DNA of 5,823 nucleotides from an uncultured Selenomonas sp. Lineage in GTDB: Bacteria > Bacillota > Negativicutes > Selenomonadales > Selenomonadaceae. The position numbers were made by a program, and so were the translations under genes. How positions within the stretch are numbered: position 1 is the stretch's first letter; every line of letters begins with the position of its first letter. A model generated the notes under the pieces. The model did no database searches and had not been told where the DNA came from. It worked only from the letters and a program-made list of their open reading frames with translations. The DNA lies in the NCBI GenBank assembly GCA_945494195.1, contig CALYVJ010000135.1, positions 1-5,823 on the forward strand, given 5' to 3'. This document shows, piece after piece, positions 1 through 5,823 of this stretch.

Positions 1-602
1 ACCAGATCATAGGGAACCTGATACTTTTTAGCCGCCTCGAAAAGTTCATCCTCCCGCAGGGAAGCGATGGCCGCCATTTGCTGATTGATTTTCCGCATGT
101 GGTGCACGGCCTGCACCACATCGCCGGTTCCCGGCTCCCCCTTCGTGCGGATCATTGCCGCACCCTCGCTGATGCGGCGCAGGGCCTCGCCAAGGTCACG
201 GGCACCGCAGACAAAGGGCACGGCAAACTTCCGCTTGTCGATATGATAGACATCGTCTGCCGGGGACAAGACCTCACTCTCATCGATATAGTCGATTTCG
301 ATGGCCTGCAGCAGCTGCGCCTCGACGATATGACCAATGCGGCACTTGGCCATGACGGGGATGCTCACGGCCTCCTGGATGCCGCGGATCATCGCCGGAT
401 CGCTCATGCGGGCCACACCGCCTGCCGCGCGGATATCAGCAGGGATGCGCTCCAGCGCCATAACAGCGCAGGCACCGGCCTCCTCCGCGATCTTTGCCTG
501 CTCCGGCGTCGTAACATCCATAATCACGCCGCCCTTGAGCATCTGCGCCAAATTCTTATTGAGCTCATAACGATTGCCAATACCTTCTGTTTTCTCTGCC
601 AT
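1..602 (-). CDS. pdxS: Pyridoxal 5'-phosphate synthase subunit PdxS (partial, 3' end beyond left edge)
   Basis: PdxS condenses ribose 5-phosphate, glyceraldehyde 3-phosphate and ammonia into pyridoxal 5'-phosphate in the cytoplasm; the ammonia comes from its glutaminase partner PdxT. Reading down from the ATG at 602-600 gives 200 residues beginning [20 protein letters not shown]. The (beta/alpha)8-barrel landmarks are present: GGVIMDVT with Asp29, [10 protein letters not shown] with Lys86, and [11 protein letters not shown] with Lys154. These align with the catalytic Asp and two catalytic Lys residues of the family (Asp24, Lys81 and Lys149 in Bacillus Pdx1). The family is usually about 290-295 residues, so roughly the last third is missing at the left edge. 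The start is supported by a strong Shine-Dalgarno, AAAGGAGA at 617-610, 7 nt before the ATG. pdxT would be expected just downstream, outside the window. The upstream region holds a repeat cluster that may be its operator. Identification is very secure. Confidence 0.97.
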   Translation of the reverse strand, partial: MAEKTEGIGNRYELNKNLAQMLKGGVIMDVTTPEQAKIAEEAGACAVMALERIPADIRAAGGVARMSDPAMIRGIQEAVSIPVMAKCRIGHIVEAQLLQAIEIDYIDESEVLSPADDVYHIDKRKFAVPFVCGARDLGEALRRISEGAAMIRTKGEPGTGDVVQAVHHMRKINQQMAAIASLREDELFEAAKKYQVPYDL

Positions 603-647
603 AGCCAAGTCTCCTTTGTATTCTCGCGTAATGAATGGAACACCTCT

Positions 648-676
648 AGGATAACGCACATCTGGCCATAGAAAAA
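648..676 (-). promoter_or_regulatory. Weak candidate promoter of pdxS
   Basis: On the minus strand a TATCCT hexamer (653-648) could be a -10 box, with a poor T-rich -35 about 16-17 nt upstream (around 676-670). This would start transcription near 641 and leave a leader of about 40 nt before the pdxS ATG. The -35 match is poor, which would suit an activator-dependent promoter, but the assignment is tentative. Part of the repeat cluster at 660-737 overlaps the proposed -35 to -10 spacer. Confidence 0.22.
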
Positions 677-737
677 TAACCAAAATAAAAATATAACCAA
701 AGGCCAGATCCCCCTAACTGCTGGAAATCTGACCTTA
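660..737. promoter_or_regulatory. Repeat cluster upstream of pdxS, candidate regulator-binding operator
   Basis: Three related 11-mers lie in this divergent intergenic region: ATCTGGCCATA (660-670, plus strand), ATCTGGCCTTT (709-699, minus strand) and ATCTGACCTTA (727-737, plus strand). The first two form an exact 8-bp inverted repeat, ATCTGGCC/GGCCAGAT, with a 34-nt spacer. Between them ATAACCAAA occurs twice (676-684 and 693-701), a 9-bp direct repeat with a 17-nt period. It is known that pdxST genes in several Gram-positive bacteria are controlled by MocR-family PdxR regulators that bind repeated half-sites upstream. I infer a similar role here. No pdxR gene lies in the window, and the repeats could instead serve the divergent small gene. 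Confidence 0.4.
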
Positions 738-808
738 TTGGCCTTGCGTGTCCAAAGTCAAACTTAATGCTTCTCTGAACTAGCGATAAGCTGTCTTTAA
801 ACAACCCC

Positions 809-817
809 TGCTAAGAT
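809..817 (+). promoter_or_regulatory. Candidate extended -10 promoter of the 86-residue gene
   Basis: TGCTAAGAT matches the extended -10 form TGnTATAAT with one mismatch in the hexamer (TAAGAT at 812-817). No good -35 sits 16-18 nt upstream, which is tolerated by extended -10 promoters. Transcription would start near 824, about 20 nt before the AGGAGG Shine-Dalgarno. It was identified by eye only. Confidence 0.3.
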
Positions 818-858
818 AGAACCAATGACGTCCCTGATGCAACTAGGAGGATATAGCT

Positions 859-1119
859 ATGCCAGAAGAAAACACCACCGCCAAACAACATGACGAAGAG
901 ATCCGCCAGGATTGGTCAGCCGCCCTGGCCTCCGTCGAAGAGGGGGAAGACCTCTCCATGGACATCGGCTGGTGCTTCACCGACAACGATATCAAGGAGC
1001 TGACCAAACTGCATAAGGCCAATCAGCATCGAGAAAAAATCGAAAGCCTGCTGGTCGACTGCAACTTCATCACCGAAGCCTGCGACTTCAATGCAGGAAA
1101 ATACGACGCCTATCTCTGA
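859..1119 (+). CDS. Small acidic protein of unknown function (86 residues)
   Basis: I do not recognise this protein. It is a real gene candidate because the ATG follows a full AGGAGG Shine-Dalgarno (845-850) with 8-nt spacing, a possible extended -10 promoter lies upstream, and the TGA is followed 7 nt later by a strong terminator. The product is very acidic, with about 20 Asp/Glu against 8 Lys/Arg. It has no signal peptide or membrane segment, so it is probably cytoplasmic. The first 30 residues are hydrophilic (MPEENTTAKQHDEEIRQDW), followed by DIGWCFTDNDIKEL and a probable helix at about residues 43-65. Three cysteines (39, 68, 75) are not spaced as an obvious metal site. It is divergent from pdxS and convergent with the type III restriction operon, so neither is a clear operon partner. 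It could be a lineage-specific orphan; a DNA-mimic or anti-restriction role would be pure speculation from its charge. Confidence 0.75.
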   Translation: MPEENTTAKQHDEEIRQDWSAALASVEEGEDLSMDIGWCFTDNDIKELTKLHKANQHREKIESLLVDCNFITEACDFNAGKYDAYL

Positions 1120-1126
1120 TAGATAA

Positions 1127-1168
1127 AAAATGCCCAGAGGATTTCGACATAAATCCTCTGGGCATTTT
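1127..1168. terminator. Bidirectional rho-independent terminator
   Basis: A perfect 18-bp stem has its left arm AAAATGCCCAGAGGATTT at 1127-1144 and its exact reverse complement at 1151-1168, closed by a 6-nt loop (CGACAT). The core is G+C-rich, and a T-run follows the stem on each strand: TTTTATAAT on the plus strand and TTTTTTATCT on the minus strand. It lies 7 nt after the stop of the small plus-strand gene and 34 nt past the stop of res on the minus strand, so it can end transcription of both convergent units. Confidence 0.93.
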
Positions 1169-1202
1169 ATAATACCTAAAAATCTCCTTGAAACTATTGC
1201 CA

Positions 1203-4200
1203 TCAAATGTTATGCATAAACTCCGTGAAATTATCTACCGGCATAAATCTCGCCTCATCCCCCAATGCAGCGAAGTGTTCTTTGCCACACTGGATTTTTT
1301 CTCTTTCCGTAGGACGCAAGGCGTCAACATCTTTATTGCCCTTGGTTTCCAACACGAAGTACAGTTTCTTTTCTCCATTCTGGTCAATCATCACAGCCCA
1401 GTCAGGATTATAGGAGCCCAAGGGCGTACTGATTTTGAACCAGTCCGGCAGTTTGGCATAAAGATATACATCTTCGTTATCCTCAAAGGACTGGGCAAAC
1501 TGCCGTTCATTCTCGCTGTCGTAGACCACATAGTTATAAGGGCTTTTGGTACTTTCCAGCATATTGCTTTCAAGATATCCCTTGAGTTCTTCCGACTCAA
1601 AGAGTTCCTGACAGTAGTATTCGCTGTCCCCGAGCCGTTGATATTTAATACCGTCCACAATCAGCGACTTCATCACGGAGCGCAGAATTTTGGCAGTGTT
1701 TTCCATGAACACCTGCGGATTTTTCTGGAAATCCTTCAACCGATTGCCGTAATCATCAAAGGGAATCCAGTTGCCCTTCTCATCCTGTCTGGTGCCGGTT
1801 AAGAGTTCCACAATGGTACGACGGGTCAGATTGGTTTCGTTTTGCAGGTAGGCGACAATATCCGGCAGGAAATTACTGGAACCGTATGTGCTTACAGCCC
1901 GGTCAGCCACTACCTTGGTTTCGACACCACCCGTACCGATGGTTAAATCCGCCTTGGTCTGAATGATTTTCGGCGAAGGAATCTTCATTTCCAAAGCCAT
2001 TTGCTTACGGTAGCGCCGCAAGAGTTCCTTTGTGGAGAAATCCACCCGATAAGTGGTCTTCCACTTAATGCTGTCCCATAATTCCTTGAATTCCGGAGAC
2101 AGGAAAACTTCTTTGTTGAGAACAGCCTCACGCCGTTCGCGCTTTTTGTGAATCGGCACGGTTCTGCAGGCCTGCATACAGATTTCCTGTATCTGCGCCT
2201 TGTAGGGAGCCAGTTCTTCTGCTACCACGAATTTATTCTGCTGGATATCGGCTTTCAGCGATTCCTGAATATTGCCATCGTCATCCACATAGCCATATTC
2301 TTTCAGGGATTCCATGACCATTTCGGCCTTCTCTGTGCCCAGATAAGCAGTTTCTTCCCCTGCCGCATCTGTTGCCACTTCCTCTGCCAATACGGGTACG
2401 AGGATATTGGCAAAGTTGGCGGTTTCCAACACACGGAAACGGATGCCATCGTCCTCGTATTCCTTCTGCAGGGAGCTGGCAAATTCGTCATAGCTTTCAT
2501 TGGCCATAACGGTAAGGATATTCAGATTGGCATCATACTGCCGTTCGCCCGTCTGATTGACACACAAGCGCAGACCGCGGCCGATTTCCTGCCGCTTCTT
2601 GATGGTGCTCTTGGTTTCATTCAGTGTACAAATCTGGAACACATTCGGATTGTCCCAGCCTTCCCGCAAAGCCGAGTGGGAGAAGATAAAGCGAATCTTG
2701 CAGTCAAAGGAAAGTAGCCGTTCCTTATCCTTCATGATGAGGTTATAGGTGCTGTCATCTGCCGCTGTGGAACCGCTGGTATCCTTCCAATGCCCCGGCT
2801 CATTCTTCTTGCCTTTATCGGCAGAAAAATAGCCATCATGAACGAGTTCAGCCTCATCATCTTCATTATGGAGCCTATGCCACAAATCGTGATATTTCGG
2901 ACGGCGAATCACATCCTGATAGATTTCCTCAAACCACTTGGCATACTTGCCCTTCACGGCATTGCCCTCGGCATCGTATTCGCGGTAGTTAGCCACCCGG
3001 TCAATAAAAAACAGGGAAAGAACCTTGATGCCTTTGGGATTCAGTTCCAGTTCCTTGTTCAGATGTTCCTCAATCGTTGCCCGCATCTGCTGGCGCTTCA
3101 TTTCGTCATCATGGACCGTACCAATGGCCTTGCCCAAATGCAGGATATCGCTGCAGCTGGTGAAGTCCATATACTCACTGCCTTCTGCGCAGTAAATATC
3201 CTTGACGATATAGCCCTCGTACACATCACGGCCACCGGATTTTTCGTAGAGGTCATCCCCCTGCTTCACGGTAACGGCTTTCCTCTGGACAACGCCCCTT
3301 TTGTTCTGCACGTCCATTTCCACCCGTGCCGTAATGGGGGATTTCTTGTTGTTGACGGATTTCAAGAGCAGATAGGCTTCGTTATGGTCATCCTGGGCGG
3401 CAAAGCTCTCCACTTCGATGCCTTTGACCAGTTTCTTGGCAAAGCTGTCCACGGCATTCAGGCGATAAAGCTTGTTCTCCACGCGGATAGGCGTTGCCGA
3501 ATAACGAATCGTACACAGCGGATTCAAGGATTCCACCGCCTCCACCTGTGCATCGGTGCTGATGGTGGACTGCGGCTCGTCAATCACGACAATAGGCTTG
3601 GTTTCGCGCACCAAATCAATCGGCTTGGACTCGCCAAACTTCTTGTCGTTGTAGCGGTTAATCAGGTTCAGGTCATTCTGGAAGGAATTGATGGTCATGA
3701 CCATAATCTGAATATCATTGCTCGTGGCAAAATCGCGGATTTTCTCAATATGCTTGCCGTCATAGACAAAGGCATCATAATTTACATTGCTGTAAAGCCC
3801 ACGGAAATGATCACGGGTTATCTCGATGGTCTTCTGCACGCCTTCCTTGATGGCTACGCTCGGCACAACAATAATGAACTTAGTAAAGCCATACGCCTTG
3901 TTGAGTTCCAACAATGTGCGCAGGTAAACGTAGGTCTTGCCGGTGCCGGTTTCCATCTCAATATCGAGATTCAGCTTGTGATTCGGCAAAGAGCTGGACT
4001 GAGGCAGACCATGCCGCAGCTGTACCGCACGGATATTATTCAGCAAATCTTCTTCGTCAAGCATCAGTCGATTGCCAATGCCCTGTCCCAAAGTCAGTTG
4101 TTGGCTTTCATCGCCAAAACCTAACGCCATCTGTTCATTCGTAATCGCAGCCACCGTGAATAAGGATTGTTTCGGCGTTTGTCCCTGAAAAACATCACGG

Positions 4201-4256
4201 ACAGCGGCAATGGCCTCCTGCTGGTAATCGAGGGTGGAGTCAAATTTCAGTTTCAT
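1203..4256 (-). CDS. res: Type III restriction endonuclease, Res subunit
   Basis: Res is the ATP-dependent translocase and nuclease of a type III restriction enzyme. With Mod it binds unmethylated asymmetric sites and cuts about 25 bp downstream when two suitably oriented sites communicate. The 1017 residues show a complete superfamily 2 motor: an N-terminal YQQEAI segment (11-16), Walker A METGTGKTY (101-109), DEPQ Walker B (226-229), SATP motif III (253-256), ALREGWDNPNVF (529-540) and QEIGRGLRL motif VI (556-564). The long insertion between the two RecA halves is usual for this family. The C-terminal nuclease has NPDWAV (Pro951-Asp952) and LETKG (Glu970, Lys972), a PD-X17-EXK arrangement like that of EcoP15I Res. 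Known Res subunits are about 970 residues, so this one is full length and uninterrupted. It starts 11 nt after the mod stop and ends before a shared terminator. All catalytic residues look intact, so it is probably active. Confidence 0.97.
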   Translation of the reverse strand: MKLKFDSTLDYQQEAIAAVRDVFQGQTPKQSLFTVAAITNEQMALGFGDESQQLTLGQGIGNRLMLDEEDLLNNIRAVQLRHGLPQSSSLPNHKLNLDIEMETGTGKTYVYLRTLLELNKAYGFTKFIIVVPSVAIKEGVQKTIEITRDHFRGLYSNVNYDAFVYDGKHIEKIRDFATSNDIQIMVMTINSFQNDLNLINRYNDKKFGESKPIDLVRETKPIVVIDEPQSTISTDAQVEAVESLNPLCTIRYSATPIRVENKLYRLNAVDSFAKKLVKGIEVESFAAQDDHNEAYLLLKSVNNKKSPITARVEMDVQNKRGVVQRKAVTVKQGDDLYEKSGGRDVYEGYIVKDIYCAEGSEYMDFTSCSDILHLGKAIGTVHDDEMKRQQMRATIEEHLNKELELNPKGIKVLSLFFIDRVANYREYDAEGNAVKGKYAKWFEEIYQDVIRRPKYHDLWHRLHNEDDEAELVHDGYFSADKGKKNEPGHWKDTSGSTAADDSTYNLIMKDKERLLSFDCKIRFIFSHSALREGWDNPNVFQICTLNETKSTIKKRQEIGRGLRLCVNQTGERQYDANLNILTVMANESYDEFASSLQKEYEDDGIRFRVLETANFANILVPVLAEEVATDAAGEETAYLGTEKAEMVMESLKEYGYVDDDGNIQESLKADIQQNKFVVAEELAPYKAQIQEICMQACRTVPIHKKRERREAVLNKEVFLSPEFKELWDSIKWKTTYRVDFSTKELLRRYRKQMALEMKIPSPKIIQTKADLTIGTGGVETKVVADRAVSTYGSSNFLPDIVAYLQNETNLTRRTIVELLTGTRQDEKGNWIPFDDYGNRLKDFQKNPQVFMENTAKILRSVMKSLIVDGIKYQRLGDSEYYCQELFESEELKGYLESNMLESTKSPYNYVVYDSENERQFAQSFEDNEDVYLYAKLPDWFKISTPLGSYNPDWAVMIDQNGEKKLYFVLETKGNKDVDALRPTEREKIQCGKEHFAALGDEARFMPVDNFTEFMHNI

Positions 4257-4261
4257 TATCC

Positions 4262-4270
4262 ATCACCTCA
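4262..4270 (-). promoter_or_regulatory. res ribosome binding site overlapping the mod stop codon
   Basis: On the minus strand mod ends with TGA at 4270-4268. The sequence TGAGGTGAT supplies a Shine-Dalgarno core, GAGGTG (4269-4264), 7 nt before the res ATG at 4256-4254. The binding site therefore shares bases with the mod stop codon. Ribosomes finishing mod would sit on the res initiation site, so translational coupling is likely; it would keep Res synthesis dependent on prior Mod synthesis. The coupling is inferred, not shown. Confidence 0.7.
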
Positions 4271-5823
4271 CACGCACACAAAACTGTCTTCATCAAGACC
4301 TGCCACTTTCAGCGTTTCCTTGACATTGGTCTTATCCATATCCGAGGCAAAGCCCGTATCACGGAACACCACCTGCCAAAGTTCCGACTCATATTCTTCA
4401 TGCAGTTTCACGGCCGCTTCCGCCACAGCAGTCGTGATATTCCGTCCCAGACAAATCATCAGGGCACCGCCACCGATAATATAGACCGTCTCGCCTGCGG
4501 CCTGTTCTTCCTCAATTTGACAAGTCAAATCCAGCCCCATCTTGAGCATGATTTCATAGAGTACATCCTGTTCGGTGCGATCAGGCAGGAAATTGTCCGT
4601 GGCCTGTTGCAACGTCATCACCAAATCATCCGGCTGCGGATTCCATTTCTGCAAATTGGAGCTGTCCAGCTTAAACACCTTAAAGCCAATATCCAAATCC
4701 GCCGCCTTATCACCGGCTTCCGCCTTGATTTTCTCCCCAGCACGGCGAATACGTTCTTTGCCGATTTCGCAGATATTTTTATAACCTGCTTTGTAGGCTT
4801 CGCTCTTTTTATCGGTTGGTTCGGGTAGTTGTACCATAATAAATTTGCGATGGGCATTATCTTCGGCATTAAGCTGCATAACAGCATGAGCTGTTGTTGA
4901 TGAACCAGCAAAAAAATCAAGAACAATGTCCTTTTCACAAGTAAATGATGATATATGTTCCTTACATACATCCGTGACCTTAGGCGTATCAAAAGGAATA
5001 TTCATAATTCCAAGCATATCAGTATCGCTTCCGCCATAATATATAATAGATGGTATATTTTCATACATATTTTCCCTTAGCAAATACTTACTATTCGGAA
5101 TTGTTGTTTCATCTTTCCCAAAAATAATTCTTCCATCTTCAAGCATTTTTCTCATTGTAGCGGATGGATTTCTCCAACCGCGCTCTGGTAATGGACATTT
5201 TTTTCCAGTCAACGGATGAACTAATGGAATAAAATAATCATCAGGAGCCTTCTTTTTATTCGGCCATGCCATTGATACAGGTCTATAAACCTCACCTTTT
5301 TCATCAATCTTGTTATAGGCTTTTTCACCACCGCTAAAATCAGTTTGTTTTCTCATCCAAGCAGCAAAATCAGTATTAGCTTGTTCAAGAGTATAGTTCT
5401 GTGATATTTTATTAAATAGTTGTCTTGCTTTTTGAATAATTGTAGCCGCATTTTTCTTAGGTCGTTGAATTTTACAAGCATCTGTAAGAATAACTTTATT
5501 TTTCGCATATACCAAAATATACTCATGCTGATAGGAAATGCCTTTCGCATCTCCTTTTGGATTACGTTTATCCCAAATAATAGTCCCTATATCATTTATT
5601 TTTCCGAACACATCTTCACATATCTTTTGAAGATTCTCTATTTCATTTTCATCAATATTTATAAAAATCACGCCATCATTAGTCAGTAAATTTCGAGCCA
5701 ATCTCAATCGCGGATACATCATATTCAACCAATCCGTATGGAACCGTCCATTGCTTTCCGTATTGGTATCAATCTTATTTCCTTCGCCATCAACTTGTCC
5801 TGTAACTTCTTTATAATTTTGGA
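4268..5823 (-). CDS. mod: Type III DNA adenine methyltransferase, Mod subunit (partial, N-terminus beyond right edge)
   Basis: Mod recognises the target and transfers a methyl group from S-adenosylmethionine to adenine N6; it protects host DNA and gives Res its specificity. The open frame continues to the right edge with no stop: 517 residues are visible, beginning QNYKEVTGQVDGEGNKID. In related Mod proteins this stretch follows shortly after the catalytic DPPY motif, so DPPY should lie a few dozen bases outside the window. Visible motifs are GRFHTDWLNMMYPRLRLAR (25-43), GVIFINIDENE (50-60) and the AdoMet-binding motif I DFFAGSSTTAHAV (302-314). This is the beta-class order, with DPPY before motif I. 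Motif I reads FAGSS where the FxGxG consensus has a second Gly. Between about residues 65 and 285 lies the variable target recognition domain. The C-terminal part (about 340-517) is the usual Mod tail. A TTG at 5728 also opens this frame but is internal, since conserved Mod sequence extends upstream of it. Full length was probably about 640-680 residues. The res gene follows directly. Confidence 0.96.
   Translation of the reverse strand, partial: QNYKEVTGQVDGEGNKIDTNTESNGRFHTDWLNMMYPRLRLARNLLTNDGVIFINIDENEIENLQKICEDVFGKINDIGTIIWDKRNPKGDAKGISYQHEYILVYAKNKVILTDACKIQRPKKNAATIIQKARQLFNKISQNYTLEQANTDFAAWMRKQTDFSGGEKAYNKIDEKGEVYRPVSMAWPNKKKAPDDYFIPLVHPLTGKKCPLPERGWRNPSATMRKMLEDGRIIFGKDETTIPNSKYLLRENMYENIPSIIYYGGSDTDMLGIMNIPFDTPKVTDVCKEHISSFTCEKDIVLDFFAGSSTTAHAVMQLNAEDNAHRKFIMVQLPEPTDKKSEAYKAGYKNICEIGKERIRRAGEKIKAEAGDKAADLDIGFKVFKLDSSNLQKWNPQPDDLVMTLQQATDNFLPDRTEQDVLYEIMLKMGLDLTCQIEEEQAAGETVYIIGGGALMICLGRNITTAVAEAAVKLHEEYESELWQVVFRDTGFASDMDKTNVKETLKVAGLDEDSFVCV
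4930..5650 (-). other. A+T-rich central segment of mod, probable exchangeable target recognition domain
   Basis: By hand count, 60-base lines in this segment are 27-37% G+C (16 of 60 at 5401-5460 and again at 5461-5520; 18 of 60 at 5101-5160). The C-terminal part of the same gene is 52-53% (31 of 60 at 4681-4740; 32 of 60 at 4561-4620). The protein encoded here lies between the N-terminal catalytic block and motif I, exactly where type III Mod proteins carry their target recognition domain. In phase-variable mod families this domain is known to be swapped between alleles by recombination in the flanking conserved regions. The left boundary is gradual (about 4830-4930). The right one is near 5700, where the conserved block at 5701-5760 rises to 27 of 60. 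Confidence 0.65.

Noticed and set aside
78..671. Plus-strand open frame of 197 codons
   Set aside because: It lies opposite pdxS, whose catalytic residues and Shine-Dalgarno are unmistakable. The predicted protein is rich in His, Asp and Arg in the manner of an antisense shadow and has no plausible initiation signal.
1127..1168. Hairpin considered as a repeat element or an attachment site
   Set aside because: It is a single perfect stem with T-runs on both strands, placed exactly between two convergent stops, which a terminator explains fully. No second copy was seen in the window.
916..1206. Minus-strand open frame of 96 codons beginning at the end of res
   Set aside because: Its ATG overlaps the res stop and it would run through the terminator hairpin and antisense to the small acidic gene. 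An AAGGAGA at about 1187-1181 on that strand lies downstream of its start and has no well-placed ATG before the hairpin. The plus-strand gene has much better start signals.
1188..1802. Plus-strand open frame of 204 codons opposite the 3' part of res
   Set aside because: It is antisense to the PD-(D/E)XK nuclease domain of res, and it begins downstream of a strong terminator with no initiation signals.
2790..4124. Long plus-strand open frame of 444 codons opposite res
   Set aside because: It is antisense to the conserved helicase domain of res. The length is a by-product of codon bias on the other strand; no ribosome binding site or recognisable domain was seen.
5726..5728. TTG as the start of mod, giving a 486-residue protein
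   Set aside because: The frame stays open for 31 more codons to the right edge and encodes typical Mod sequence (NYKEVTGQVDGEGNKID, GRFHTDW). The true start is outside the window.
1..5823. CRISPR arrays, tRNA or rRNA genes, insertion sequences
   Set aside because: No regularly spaced repeats, cloverleaf-like sequence, transposase frame or terminal inverted repeats were found by eye on either strand.

Overview
The window looks like a bacterial chromosome segment from a low-to-mid G+C Firmicute. The PdxS sequence and base composition (about 50% G+C in most genes) are compatible with a Selenomonas-like member of the Negativicutes. That taxonomic guess rests on general impression only and is weak.

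Layout, left to right. Positions 1-602 (minus strand) hold the first 200 codons of pdxS, the synthase subunit of the DXP-independent pyridoxal phosphate pathway; the gene runs off the left edge. Positions 603-858 form a divergent intergenic region with repeated ATCTGRCCWTA-like half-sites and a 9-bp direct repeat, a plausible operator for pdxS. Positions 859-1119 (plus strand) encode an 86-residue, strongly acidic protein that I do not recognise. A perfect 18-bp hairpin with T-runs on both sides (1127-1168) then serves as a shared terminator for this gene and the convergent operon to its right.

Positions 1203-5823 (minus strand) hold a type III restriction-modification operon transcribed right to left in the usual order, mod then res. 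The mod gene (DNA adenine methyltransferase and specificity subunit) is cut by the right edge just downstream of where its DPPY motif should lie. The res gene (1017 residues) is complete, with a superfamily 2 helicase/translocase motor and a C-terminal PD-(D/E)XK nuclease. Only 11 nt separate mod from res, and the res ribosome binding site overlaps the mod stop codon, so translation is probably coupled. Mod alone would methylate one strand of an asymmetric site; Mod plus Res would cut unmodified DNA after ATP-dependent communication between two sites.

The most interesting feature is base-composition mosaicism inside mod. The C-terminal part is about 52% G+C by hand count, while the central part, where type III Mod proteins carry the target recognition domain, falls to about 27-37%. 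This suggests an exchanged specificity module. I see no evidence of an entirely new system: the main locus is a recognisable type III R-M system beside a vitamin B6 gene, with one unassigned small acidic protein between them.
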